From Veillonella sp. (lineage in GTDB: Bacteria > Bacillota_C > Negativicutes > Veillonellales > Veillonellaceae): a DNA stretch of 14,028 nt. Positions 1 to 7,909 of the stretch are shown here, piece by piece (the stretch's first letter is position 1; every line of letters starts with the position of its first letter). The stretch lies in the NCBI GenBank assembly GCA_018367495.1, contig JAGZGB010000045.1, forward strand, positions 1 to 14,028, written 5' to 3'. A program made the translations under genes and the position numbers. The notes under the pieces are model-generated. The model was not told where the DNA came from and did no database searches. It saw nothing but the letters and a program-made list of their open reading frames with translations.

Positions 1-1
1 T

Positions 2-1003
2 TATTTATTGGGCGTTCGCCCTAAATGGCAGTCCAATGGTCGCATTTCAGGCCTAGAGGTGATTCCTTTAGAAGAATTACAACGACCTCGTATCGACGTG
101 ATGGGGCGTATCAGTGGTCTTATTCGAGATATGATGCCTACTGCTATCAGCTGGCTCGACAAGGCGGTTGAATTAGTAGCCGATCTTGATGAATCGTTAG
201 AAGATAACTATGTGAAAAAGCATATTCACGACGATGTAGATTGGCTCGTGGAACAAGGTGAAAATCCTTTGTTAGCCACTAAGAAGGCACGCCTTCGTAT
301 CTTCGGTGACCCGCCACAAGCCTATGGCACTGGGGTAGGAGCCTTGATAGAAGGTAAAAACTGGGAGTCCTTAAGCGATATTGCGCAAGTATATAGCAAG
401 TGGAGTAGCTTTCACTTGCATCAGGACATTCCACAAGATATGCGATTATTCCAACGTCGCCTCACGACTATGGATGTGACCATCAAGAATGAAGATAATC
501 GGGAGACACATATTTTGAGTGCTGACGATTATTATAGCTATCATGGTGGCCTTATTGCGGCGGTGCGAACTGCAAAAGGCAGCGCCCCTCGCGCGTATGT
601 AGGGGATAGTACAGATCGTAGTCGCGTCGTGATGCGGTCCTTGTCGGATGAGTTTCGCCGCGTTGTGCAAGGGGAAACACAGAATCCTAAATTTATTCAA
701 GCCATGATGAAACACGGCTACAAAGGGGCATCGGACATGTCCAATGTAGTATCTCATAGCTTTGGTTGGGATGCGACGAGCGATATAGTGCCCGACTGGG
801 TCTATGAGGGCTATGCTAACAAGTATGCTTTAGACAAAACGGTGCAAGACTGGATGCGGGATGTAAATCCTTGGGCCTTACAGCGCATTGCAGAAATCTT
901 GTTAGAAGCCGCTCAACGTGGCTATTGGAATGCAGATCCAGACATGTTACAAGACTTACAGTCCCTATATATTTCAATAGAAGGTGTTATAGAAGGTCGT
1001 TAA
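2..1003 (+). CDS. CobN-like chelatase large subunit (C-terminal part; 5' end outside window)
   Basis: The reading frame is open from base 2, so about 333 C-terminal residues of a much longer protein are present; CobN proteins are usually about 1,100-1,400 residues. Family-typical stretches seen are GVRPKWQ and LEVIPLEELQRPRIDV near the visible start, then RISGLIRDMMP, GVGALIEGKNW, DDYYSYHGGLIAAV, YVGDST, HGYKGASDMSNVVSH, FGWDATSDIVPDWVYE and NPWALQRIAEILLEA near the end. CobN is the metal-inserting subunit of aerobic cobaltochelatase, but CobN-like proteins such as HmuS also occur in heme-uptake loci of anaerobes. The gene ends one base before the start of a binding-lipoprotein gene, followed by a TonB receptor, so a role in handling an imported tetrapyrrole or metal is more likely than B12 synthesis (inference). 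Family membership is secure; substrate and reaction are not. Confidence 0.93.
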   Translation, partial: YLLGVRPKWQSNGRISGLEVIPLEELQRPRIDVMGRISGLIRDMMPTAISWLDKAVELVADLDESLEDNYVKKHIHDDVDWLVEQGENPLLATKKARLRIFGDPPQAYGTGVGALIEGKNWESLSDIAQVYSKWSSFHLHQDIPQDMRLFQRRLTTMDVTIKNEDNRETHILSADDYYSYHGGLIAAVRTAKGSAPRAYVGDSTDRSRVVMRSLSDEFRRVVQGETQNPKFIQAMMKHGYKGASDMSNVVSHSFGWDATSDIVPDWVYEGYANKYALDKTVQDWMRDVNPWALQRIAEILLEAAQRGYWNADPDMLQDLQSLYISIEGVIEGR

Positions 1004-1004
1004 T

Positions 1005-1916
1005 ATGAAACAAAGAATATCGATTATATGTGCCATATTAATGATGGCACTACTGGTGGTTGGTTGTGGTCCTACTCAAATGGGGACTACAGGCACAATA
1101 CATCAAGTAACAGATGGGGCAGGTGTAGTTGTTACGGTTCCTAGCGAGCCTAAACGGATTGTTCCTATTGCTGCTAGTACAGAGGATATCGTCTTATCTT
1201 TGGTGAATCCAAGTCGGGTGGCTGCTGTTGGTACGGTACCTAACAATGTACCTGATGCATCGGCTAAGGTGGAGAGGCATGTGAAAGCATCTGCTGAATC
1301 CTTATTGTCTGTACAACCTGATTTAGTATTAGTTCCCAATTGGGTGTCTTTTGATGCCATTGGGGAAATGCGTAATATGCAAATTCCTATTTATGTTTAT
1401 AAGACTCCTACTACGGTGAAAGAAGCAAAATCTGTGATTCATGAAATTGCCAGTCTTTTACATGTATCTGATGAAGCGCTAATAGCAAGTATGGATGAGG
1501 ATTTGAAAACCGTAGAAGAGTTAGCTAATAAACACACAGGTCCTCGTCCTGTAGTGGCGTTTTACTCGCAGTTTGGTTTAACTGGTGGTAAGGGTTCAAC
1601 CTTTGATGATATGTGTAGTTACATGAAGGTTACCAATGCAGCAGCTCAATTAGGATTAGGCGCCTTTGATAATGGGACTCGAGAGGATTTAATTAAATCT
1701 AATCCAGATATTATTATCATCCCATCAGTGGTTTATACCTCAGATGGCACTACACCAGCAACAGCAGATCAGCTTTATTCTGATCCTGCATTGCAAGGTG
1801 TTAAGGCTATCGCTAATCGTCGTGTGTTCCTTGTAGATTCATCGCAGGTTATGAGTTATTCCCAATTCATGACGCGTGCAATGGTATCTATGACACAATA
1901 TATTTATAGTATGTAA
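1005..1916 (+). CDS. BtuF/FhuD-type periplasmic binding lipoprotein (iron-siderophore, heme or B12 class)
   Basis: 303 residues. The N-terminus has basic residues, a hydrophobic stretch and the lipobox V18-V19-G20-C21, so it should be a lipid-anchored exported protein. The mature part opens with the class III binding-protein pattern VTDGAGVVVTVPSEPKRIV (residues 35-53), followed by a Peripla_BP_2-type fold (SLVNPSRVAAVGTV, ESLLSVQPDLVLVP and a late NPDIIIIPS). Such proteins deliver siderophores, heme or cobalamin to an ABC permease. The ATG lies one base after the cobN-like stop, with AGAAGG eight bases upstream inside that gene, so translation is probably coupled. No cognate permease or ATPase gene follows; they may lie upstream outside the window or elsewhere. 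The ligand cannot be read from the sequence. Confidence 0.9.
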   Translation: MKQRISIICAILMMALLVVGCGPTQMGTTGTIHQVTDGAGVVVTVPSEPKRIVPIAASTEDIVLSLVNPSRVAAVGTVPNNVPDASAKVERHVKASAESLLSVQPDLVLVPNWVSFDAIGEMRNMQIPIYVYKTPTTVKEAKSVIHEIASLLHVSDEALIASMDEDLKTVEELANKHTGPRPVVAFYSQFGLTGGKGSTFDDMCSYMKVTNAAAQLGLGAFDNGTREDLIKSNPDIIIIPSVVYTSDGTTPATADQLYSDPALQGVKAIANRRVFLVDSSQVMSYSQFMTRAMVSMTQYIYSM

Positions 1917-1941
1917 TAGTTTGATGTATGTGGAGGTTTTT

Positions 1942-3801
1942 ATGAAAGTATCAAAGAAACAACGTTTATCTCTGTATGTGGGATTAGCTCTTGTATTCGG
2001 TAGTACGATTAGCACACCTAGCGTATTAGCTACTGAAGCACAGGACTCCCATACCATTGTTGTTACTGCAACACGCAGTGAACAACAACTTTCACAAGTA
2101 CCAGCTAGTGTGGGTGTGGTTACAGGCGACGATATCCGTGAACGCCACGCGACTAATATGAATGAAGCGATGCGTATCGTACCGGGGGTAGATATCAATA
2201 TGTACGGTGGTGGTGTAGGTTACACGAATTCTAATGCGTTCCGTATTAATGGTTCCGACCAAGTATTATATTTGGTAGACGGCATCAATATGGGCGCAGC
2301 TGGTGTGAACCCACCGATGACAATTCTAAAAGATATGTCTAGTATTGACCGTGTAGAAGTACAACGTGGTGCAGGTTCTACCTTGTATGGTTCCGGTGTC
2401 ATCGGTGGTGTAGTTAACGTAATCACTGCAAAACCTGAGCAAGGTGTACAAACTAAACTCCGCGTTATGGGCGGCAGCAACGACTTAGAGCAATACGCTA
2501 TTACTAACGAAGGTAGCAAAAACGATTGGTACTGGCGTGTAGGCTTACAAAAAGATATCATCGGCTCCTATAAAGATGGTCATGGCGTGCGCATTCCTCA
2601 ACACGGTAACAGCCATACTGCATCCTTCATGGTAGGTAATAAAATCAATGAGAAGAACGATGTAAAAATATCTTACGACACATACCGTGGTGATGTAATG
2701 TACTCCGACCATTTAGGTGCCCTCAATCACATTCGTTATGGTAATGAAGCAAATGACTCCTTGCGTGCGATTTGGAATAATAAAATTAGCAGCCGCTGGA
2801 GCCATCAATTATACTTGATGAATAATCACTACAAAACAACGTACGATGGGTACTTAACAGATGTGAAGACTCGTGGTATTGGTGATCAAGTTACGTATAA
2901 AGCAAAAGACCATACTGTAGTAGGCGGCTTTGACTGGCGTCAAGATAAAGTAGTTAACATGGGCGGCGTGAAGCTTACGAACGCATCTTACTTTATTCAA
3001 GATGAATGGAAATTTGCTCCTAAGTGGACTGTAACGCCTGGTATCCGCATTGACCATCATTCCTCCTTCGGTACGCATACATCTCCATCCATCAGCCTAG
3101 GCTATGATGTAAATGCAAAAACAAATGTATATGCTGCATATAAAGAGTACTTCTTGGCACCTACACCATACCAATTATTTGATGGTTTCAATGGCAACCG
3201 CAATTTGAAACCGGAAACAGGTCATGAATTTGATTTAGGTGTACACCACAAATTCGGTAAAACATGGAATAGTAATCTTAGCTTCTTCAGCCGTAGTACG
3301 AAGGATAAAATCGGTTGGGTTATGACAAACCCTGCAGCTTTCACAGGTCAATATCGCAATTTTGATACTGAAAAAGCTCATGGCATCAACGCAGATGTGC
3401 GTAAACAATTGACTAAGCATTTGTCCGCACGTCTTGGCTATACTTATACTCATATCGATGCAACACCAACTCGCAAAGCAAATCGTGATGGATATGTACC
3501 AAAACATGCTGTTAACGCAGGTCTTGATTACAACGATGCTAAATGGGATGCTCATTTGGATATTCGCGGTATCATCAACCGTCCTGGTACAGCCGATAAT
3601 GTATTCCCGCGCAAAACTTACTGGTTGGCTGACATCAGCGCAAACTACCGAGTACGCGAAAACGTAACTGTATTTGGTCGTATCAACAATATCTTTGATA
3701 CTTACTATGCAGAACAATCTAGCGTTCGTTGGGGCAACCCTGGTGACTGGTGGCCAGGTCAAGGTCGTAACTTCCGCTTAGGACTTGAAGTGACTATTTA
3801 A
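1942..3801 (+). CDS. TonB-dependent outer-membrane receptor (BtuB/CirA-like)
   Basis: 619 residues from the ATG at 1942, chosen because GGAGG at 1932-1936 sits five bases before it; an in-frame TTG/ATG at 1921/1924 has no such site. A signal peptide covers about residues 1-30 (cleavage likely after VLA). The mature start carries a TonB-box-like segment (TIVVTATRSEQ). The plug domain spans roughly residues 50-165 (VPASVGVVTGDDIRE, LYLVDGINMG, SIDRVEVQRGAGSTLYGSG and GGVVNVIT), then a beta-barrel of about 450 residues with NRNLKPETGHEFDLG and the late strand RNFRLGLEVTI. It ends in isoleucine rather than the usual aromatic residue. It would import a chelate across the outer membrane with TonB energy. 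As third gene after the cobN-like and lipoprotein genes, it likely takes the same ligand (heme, corrinoid or siderophore). Confidence 0.94.
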   Translation: MKVSKKQRLSLYVGLALVFGSTISTPSVLATEAQDSHTIVVTATRSEQQLSQVPASVGVVTGDDIRERHATNMNEAMRIVPGVDINMYGGGVGYTNSNAFRINGSDQVLYLVDGINMGAAGVNPPMTILKDMSSIDRVEVQRGAGSTLYGSGVIGGVVNVITAKPEQGVQTKLRVMGGSNDLEQYAITNEGSKNDWYWRVGLQKDIIGSYKDGHGVRIPQHGNSHTASFMVGNKINEKNDVKISYDTYRGDVMYSDHLGALNHIRYGNEANDSLRAIWNNKISSRWSHQLYLMNNHYKTTYDGYLTDVKTRGIGDQVTYKAKDHTVVGGFDWRQDKVVNMGGVKLTNASYFIQDEWKFAPKWTVTPGIRIDHHSSFGTHTSPSISLGYDVNAKTNVYAAYKEYFLAPTPYQLFDGFNGNRNLKPETGHEFDLGVHHKFGKTWNSNLSFFSRSTKDKIGWVMTNPAAFTGQYRNFDTEKAHGINADVRKQLTKHLSARLGYTYTHIDATPTRKANRDGYVPKHAVNAGLDYNDAKWDAHLDIRGIINRPGTADNVFPRKTYWLADISANYRVRENVTVFGRINNIFDTYYAEQSSVRWGNPGDWWPGQGRNFRLGLEVTI

Positions 3802-3830
3802 TACTTATAAACCTTAATAATCATCATTCT

Positions 3831-3862
3831 GAAAGAGCCTTTCGTTAGGCTCTTTCATTTTT
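3831..3862 (+). terminator. Intrinsic terminator of the cobN-like/receptor operon
   Basis: A perfect 10-bp stem, GAAAGAGCCT (3831-3840) with AGGCTCTTTC (3847-3856), has a 6-base loop TTCGTT and is followed by ATTTTT. It lies 30 bases after the receptor stop codon. Confidence 0.9.
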
Positions 3863-3957
3863 ACATTAATTTATCATGGTATAGTAGTACAATAATATGA
3901 GATTTATTTTCAATAACCAATAAATTGGGCATATGTAAATAAGTATGTATTATAAAA

Positions 3958-3989
3958 CTATAGATTTTCTATAGCAAAAGCACTATAAT
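3958..3989 (+). promoter_or_regulatory. Candidate promoter of the aminotransferase with paired CTATAG repeats
   Basis: A consensus -10 TATAAT is at 3984-3989. Seventeen bases upstream is only a weak -35 (TAGATT, 3961-3966). The palindromic hexamer CTATAG occurs at 3958-3963 and again at 3969-3974, 11 bp apart (one helical turn), over the -35 and spacer, as an operator might be. The surrounding 3863-4073 holds no gene and is very AT-rich, so chance matches are easy. Confidence 0.35.
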
Positions 3990-4028
3990 ATTAAGTATCT
4001 ATATATATCAATATATTATGAATTCATA

Positions 4029-4056
4029 GCCTCATTGCTGAGGCAGTTTCTTTTTT
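4029..4056 (+). promoter_or_regulatory. Leader hairpin with T-run before the aminotransferase (possible attenuator)
   Basis: Stem GCCTCA (4029-4034) and TGAGGC (4039-4044) with loop TTGC, followed by AGTTTC and six T (4051-4056). The Shine-Dalgarno GAGGAG begins two bases later (4058-4063), ten bases before the ATG. Because it lies between the candidate promoter and the gene, it could terminate transcription early or shape the ribosome site. The six bases between stem and T-run make it a weak terminator at best. Confidence 0.3.
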
Positions 4057-4073
4057 AGAGGAGTTGGATCTGA

Positions 4074-5390
4074 ATGAAACAACCAGAATTGTCGCCGTAT
4101 ATGATGGCTCGAAAGCCATCTGGCATTCGCCTAGGACAAATTAAATTCTTGGAACGTAAGAACCCACCAATCTTGGTGAATGGTTCTATTGGTAATGTAA
4201 TGCGTCCTATGCATCCCGCCATGCAGCGTCGGTTGTTCGATTTAGGCGGTGTGAATAGCCCATTTAACACAGGTATTGTACCGTATGTACCAACTACAGG
4301 TACCGATGAGTGCCGGGAAGCATTCTTACATATTTTACGCAGCCAAGGCTTTGATACAACAGGTCTTAATGTACTTGTAACAGACGGTGCCTCTATGGCG
4401 ATGGAAATTATCATGCTTGGCGTATGTGGCGGTGCTGGCGAAGAGGAACGCCCTCTTTTAATGTTCAACCCATCTTATACAAACTATGATGCTGTAGGTC
4501 TCCGTATTGGTCGTAAAACTGTAACTGTTGAACGCCAACTTAACGAAGATGGTGAATTTGAATTACCATCCGTAGAAACGGTGGAACAACGTATTATTGA
4601 TACAAAACCAGGGGCATTGCTCATTATTCCTTACGATAATCCAACAGGTCAATTATTTAGCAAAGAAACATTAATTGAATATGCTAAGTTATGTGTTAAA
4701 CATAATTTGTGGATCATCTCTGATGAAGCTTATCGTGAATTGGCGTATGAAAAAGGTAAAGAAACATCTAGTATCTGGGCGTTAACTGATAAAGATGTGC
4801 CTGGCATTGAGGGCCGTCGTATTAGTCTTGAAACGGCAAGTAAGGTTTGGAATGCTTGCGGTCTTCGTATTGGTGCTATTATTACAGATAACAAATTATG
4901 TTATGAAAAATCTGTAGCCGAATATACTGCCAACCTTAGTGCTAATACTTTAGGTCAATATATCTTTGGTGCTTTGGCTCATGAAAGCTATGCAGAGCTC
5001 CATAATTGGTACGAACAGCAACGTGATTATTATCGTAAGATGATTTTTGAACTCCATGAAGGGTTTAAAGAAGTGGAACCTGATTTCATTGTATCTCGCC
5101 CTGAAGCGTCTATTTATTTTGTAATTGACGTGCGCAAAGTAGCAAAACCGGGCTTTGATGGTGTAGAATTTGCATCTTGGTGTGCTGAACATGGTGCGAT
5201 AAGCCTTGAAGATGGTAAGGCGTACACACTTCTTATGGCTCCGCTTAATGGTTTTTACAGCGGTAAAAAGGGAGAGAACAACCCTGGCCGAACACAATTG
5301 CGCGTATCCTTCTGTGAGAACCCAGATTTATTACGCTTAGCACCTGAATTACTATCTAAACTATTCAGAGCTTACGAAGCACAACGATAA
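4074..5390 (+). CDS. Class I/II pyridoxal-phosphate-dependent aminotransferase
   Basis: 438 residues, a normal length for fold-type I aminotransferases. Visible PLP-site signatures are Y187-D-N189-P-T-G192 (the asparagine contacts the cofactor), the S-D217-E-A-Y segment (the aspartate pairs with the pyridine nitrogen) and S256-K257 in ETASKVWNACGLRIG, where K257 should form the Schiff base. A late arginine in GRTQLRVSF probably holds the substrate carboxylate. It transfers amino groups between an amino acid and a 2-oxo acid in the cytosol; the substrate (aspartate, alanine, aromatic or other) cannot be told from sequence alone. It is a single-gene unit between two terminators, with no neighbour hinting at a pathway. 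Start: ATG with GAGGAG ten bases upstream; no better in-frame start is seen. Confidence 0.92.
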   Translation: MKQPELSPYMMARKPSGIRLGQIKFLERKNPPILVNGSIGNVMRPMHPAMQRRLFDLGGVNSPFNTGIVPYVPTTGTDECREAFLHILRSQGFDTTGLNVLVTDGASMAMEIIMLGVCGGAGEEERPLLMFNPSYTNYDAVGLRIGRKTVTVERQLNEDGEFELPSVETVEQRIIDTKPGALLIIPYDNPTGQLFSKETLIEYAKLCVKHNLWIISDEAYRELAYEKGKETSSIWALTDKDVPGIEGRRISLETASKVWNACGLRIGAIITDNKLCYEKSVAEYTANLSANTLGQYIFGALAHESYAELHNWYEQQRDYYRKMIFELHEGFKEVEPDFIVSRPEASIYFVIDVRKVAKPGFDGVEFASWCAEHGAISLEDGKAYTLLMAPLNGFYSGKKGENNPGRTQLRVSFCENPDLLRLAPELLSKLFRAYEAQR

Positions 5391-5400
5391 AACAATATTA

Positions 5401-5440
5401 AAAGAGCTATAATCTTATGCATTATAGCTCTTTTTCTTTT
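5401..5440. terminator. Intrinsic terminator, probably shared by two convergent genes
   Basis: A perfect 13-bp stem, AAAGAGCTATAAT (5401-5413) with ATTATAGCTCTTT (5421-5433), has a 7-base loop and then TTCTTTT. It begins 11 bases after the aminotransferase stop. On the minus strand the A-rich start gives a T-rich tail, so it may also stop the convergent regulator gene ending at 5471. Confidence 0.88.
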
Positions 5441-5470
5441 ATCCCTAAGTATGGCAAGTAGGGAACCTTT

Positions 5471-5932
5471 TTATTTTCTATTTTCATTATGATCCGATCC
5501 CTTAGTATTGAATTCGGTAGCGAGTTGTTCGCTAGATGCAGGGATTTCTCCCGCTGTATGATATGAATTGTCTTCTAAGGTAACCGTTTTTAATAATTTA
5601 TTGATATCGTCCGATTGGATGGATACCTCTTTGTTATACCACTCGCCAAATTCACGAATGATTGGTTCATTACGGCGAAAGTAGGTATATTGGTCAATCT
5701 TACGAGATTCTACAAGTTCTGCATTTTCTAATATGCTCATAAATGTAGAGATGGAAGATTGAGATACACCACAGCGCTTTTGGATACTCTTAACACTTAC
5801 GCTGTTAGGAAAATCGATAAGAGTTTTAGTGTGCACTTGTACACCGAATTCTTTCTCTGGGTGTTTCAGCCACAATATAATATCTAACCGATGTGGATTG
5901 GATAATGCTTTCAAGATTCTTAACGGGTCCAT
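5471..5932 (-). CDS. ArsR-type winged-helix transcriptional regulator
   Basis: 153 residues. The N-terminal two thirds fit the ArsR/HTH_20 fold: helix 1 DPLRILKALSNPHRLDIILWL (residues 2-22, with the family-typical A-L-S-N-P-H-R-L), a recognition region SIQKRCGVSQSSISTFMSILENAELV (49-74) and a wing ESRKIDQYTYFRRNE (75-89). The tail from about residue 100 is polar and probably disordered (GSDHNENRK at the end). There is no ELCVCDL-type metal site and only one cysteine (C54, in the DNA-binding helix), so metal sensing of the ArsR/SmtB kind is unlikely. A very strong site, AGAGGAGG (complement of 5937-5944), precedes the ATG by four bases. It is divergent from fixC across 390 bp and may control the fix/etf genes and itself (inference). 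Confidence 0.85.
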   Translation of the reverse strand: MDPLRILKALSNPHRLDIILWLKHPEKEFGVQVHTKTLIDFPNSVSVKSIQKRCGVSQSSISTFMSILENAELVESRKIDQYTYFRRNEPIIREFGEWYNKEVSIQSDDINKLLKTVTLEDNSYHTAGEIPASSEQLATEFNTKGSDHNENRK

Positions 5933-6322
5933 ATGGCCTCCTCTGGTAATTCCAAAATAATGAGTGCCTAACCTTGACCGTAGTCTTGCATTATGCGGTC
6001 GTATTATACGCGTGTTGCTCCGTATAGGGTTTTATCTACTTTTATCATACGCTACTTTTACTATGAAAGCTAGATAAACTTATAAATTTCACGAATTGAT
6101 GAATTTTATTGCACCTATTTATAACATAAAGTATGCAATAGTATAAGTTATAAATGAGTATATATACATCCTATATATACATTTATAATATAGTATCATA
6201 AAATATAGAATATATTCATTTTTCTATGGTACTTTTTAAAGGTATTTTAGTTCTAAATAGAGAAATATATATACTATATGAACTTATGTAAGTCTAAGCT
6301 TTGATTTAAAGGAGCTGAGTAT
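5933..6322. other. Divergent regulatory region between the ArsR-type gene and fixC
   Basis: 390 bp with no gene. The part next to the regulator (to about 6055) is less AT-rich and carries CGTAT/ATACG repeats. The rest is extremely AT-rich, with an 11-bp direct repeat TATATATACAT at 6159-6169 and 6172-6182. A possible fixC -10, TATACT at 6270-6275, has only a poor -35 (TTAGTT, 6247-6252). The fixC ribosome site AAAGGAG is at 6308-6314. Confidence 0.6.
6000..6051. promoter_or_regulatory. Cluster of CGTAT/ATACG half-sites, candidate operator for the ArsR-type regulator
   Basis: A perfect 11-bp palindrome CGTATTATACG lies at 6000-6010, followed by CGTAT at 6021-6025 and ATACG at 6047-6051. This gives four half-sites within 52 bp, 68-119 bp upstream of the divergent regulator's start codon. 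ArsR-family proteins usually bind short inverted repeats at their own promoter. The assignment is inference. Confidence 0.35.
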
Positions 6323-7630
6323 ATGGCAATTGATCGCAATGAAACATTTGACGTTATCGTTGTTGGTGCAGGGCCAGCAGGCGCTGCGACGGCATTACGC
6401 CTCGCAGAACAAAGGGTAAAAGTTTTACTCATTGAACGCGGTATCGCACCAGGCGCTAAAAATATGATGGGTGGACGTATTTATACACATTCTTTAGAAC
6501 GGTTAGTACCGGACTTTAGAGAACGGGCCCCATTGGAACGGAAGGTGACAAAAGAACGCATTTCTATTGGTACTGGCAATGAAATGACAACGATTGAATA
6601 TAGTTATCAGGATAGTGAGCCAAATGAAGAATCCTACGTAGTATTACGTGCTAAATTTGATAAATGGCTAGCTGAAGAGGCAGAGAAAAAGGGAGCTCTT
6701 CTCGTATCTAATGTACAAGTAACAGAACTCATTACTGAAGAGGAAGGAAAGAAACAACGCGTTGTTGGTGTTCGTTGCCATGATGATGAAGTGTATGCAA
6801 AGCTTGTTATTATTGCAGAAGGCTCTAATACAGTATTGTTAGAACAAGCGGGCCTCACAGGGCCTACAGATCCAAGTACGATGGCTGTAGGTGTAAAAGA
6901 AGTTTACAAACTAAAAAAAGAGGATCTGGAAAATCGTCTCATGTTGTCTGGAGATGATGGTATGGCATGGCTTACTTTAGGCGATATGACCTCTGGCTTA
7001 TTGGGTGGAGGTTTTATTTATACAAATCAAGATAGTCTTTCTGTAGGTTTGGTTGTGGGCCTTGAAGACATTGGTAAAGCCAATCGTTCTGTAGACGATA
7101 TGTTAACAGCTTTCACAAGTCACCCTAGAATTGCGCCTTTATTGAAAAATGGTCAATTAAAAGAGCATAGTGCCCATCTTGTACCAGAAGGTGGCTATAA
7201 ATCAATGCCAAAATTAGGTGGTAAGGGTTATCTTATTGTTGGTGATGCGGCACGTATGTGTATGAACTTGGGGTATACTATTCGAGGAATGGATCTTGCC
7301 ATTGAATCCGGCATGTGTGCGGCAGACGCGGTTAACGTAGCATTGCGCGACGAAAATATGGATCGCGTCGGTAAATTGTATGAACGTCAAATCAAGAACT
7401 CTTGGTTGCGTAAGGACTTGAAGCGTTACAAAAATATGCCTAAATTCCTAGCCACACATCCACGTATTTTTAATGAATATCCTGCGTTTGTTAATCATTT
7501 GATGCGCGATATATTCACTGTAAACGGTGATGGAGCAGTACCAATGATGAAAAAAATTAGGCGCCGTATCGGAGATATCGGCCTATTTACTTTAATTCGT
7601 GATGCTTGGAAAGGGGTGCGTTCCCTATGA
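6323..7630 (+). CDS. fixC: FixC-like electron-transfer flavoprotein:quinone oxidoreductase
   Basis: 435 residues, the usual FixC size. The Rossmann FAD motif G15-A-G17-P-A-G20 is followed by E38 in LLIERG, which should bind the FAD ribose. NMMGGRIYTHSLE (residues 47-59) and the second FAD motif G307-D-A-A-R311 with the segment GYTIRGMDLAIESG match the FixC/ETF-QO family. The usual D-G pair of the middle motif is E166-G167 here (IIAEGSN), a mild change. It takes electrons from the ETF partner and passes them, with the FixX iron-sulfur cluster, to membrane quinone, probably menaquinone in this organism. It is first in fixC-fixX-etfB-etfA and overlaps fixX by four bases (ATGA). Start: ATG at 6323 with AAAGGAG eight bases before it. 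Confidence 0.93.
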   Translation: MAIDRNETFDVIVVGAGPAGAATALRLAEQRVKVLLIERGIAPGAKNMMGGRIYTHSLERLVPDFRERAPLERKVTKERISIGTGNEMTTIEYSYQDSEPNEESYVVLRAKFDKWLAEEAEKKGALLVSNVQVTELITEEEGKKQRVVGVRCHDDEVYAKLVIIAEGSNTVLLEQAGLTGPTDPSTMAVGVKEVYKLKKEDLENRLMLSGDDGMAWLTLGDMTSGLLGGGFIYTNQDSLSVGLVVGLEDIGKANRSVDDMLTAFTSHPRIAPLLKNGQLKEHSAHLVPEGGYKSMPKLGGKGYLIVGDAARMCMNLGYTIRGMDLAIESGMCAADAVNVALRDENMDRVGKLYERQIKNSWLRKDLKRYKNMPKFLATHPRIFNEYPAFVNHLMRDIFTVNGDGAVPMMKKIRRRIGDIGLFTLIRDAWKGVRSL

Positions 7631-7905
7631 AATTAGAAGAGCGTTTGGGCGCCAATAAATATTATGTAGATGAAACGTCTCCTCATATCCTCGTAGATGG
7701 CGCGGGTTTTAGCGTTGAAGAAAAAATGAAACTCGTTAATGGCTGTCCTGCCGGTCTATATACATTGCAAGAAAATGGCGATTTAGCCTTTGATTTCGCT
7801 GGTTGCTTAGAATGTGGTACATGCCGTGTTCTTTGTGGTGAAACTATCGTAAAAACTTGGAAATATCCGCGTAACGCTAAGGGCGTAGAATTTAGACAGG
7901 GGTGA
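7627..7905 (+). CDS. fixX: FixX-like ferredoxin subunit
   Basis: 92 residues from the ATG at 7627, which overlaps the fixC stop (ATGA); an upstream in-frame TTG at 7606 would only add residues from inside fixC. C40 (NGCPAGLY) plus C60, C63 and C66 (GCLECGTCRVLC) match the four-cysteine pattern binding the [4Fe-4S] cluster in FixX and in the C-terminal domain of ETF-QO. C70 is a further cysteine in the same stretch, also common in FixX. The ending WKYPRNAKGVEFRQG is family-typical. It relays electrons between the FixC flavin and quinone. The AAGGGG upstream in fixC may serve as its ribosome site. Confidence 0.93.
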   Translation: MKLEERLGANKYYVDETSPHILVDGAGFSVEEKMKLVNGCPAGLYTLQENGDLAFDFAGCLECGTCRVLCGETIVKTWKYPRNAKGVEFRQG

Positions 7906-7909
7906 GTGT

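Noticed and set aside
1921..1941. Earlier TTG/ATG start for the TonB receptor.
   Set aside because: The GGAGG at 1932-1936 points to the ATG at 1942, which also gives a proper signal peptide.
3235..3762. Long open frame (175 codons) on the minus strand inside the receptor gene.
   Set aside because: It is antisense to a clear beta-barrel coding sequence, has no ribosome site or recognisable domain, and is best explained as a shadow frame.
3898..3912. Second Fur-box-like match (TGAGATT-T-ATTTTCA) before the aminotransferase.
   Set aside because: Mismatches fall in both half-sites, the area is almost pure A/T, and the gene has no link to iron.
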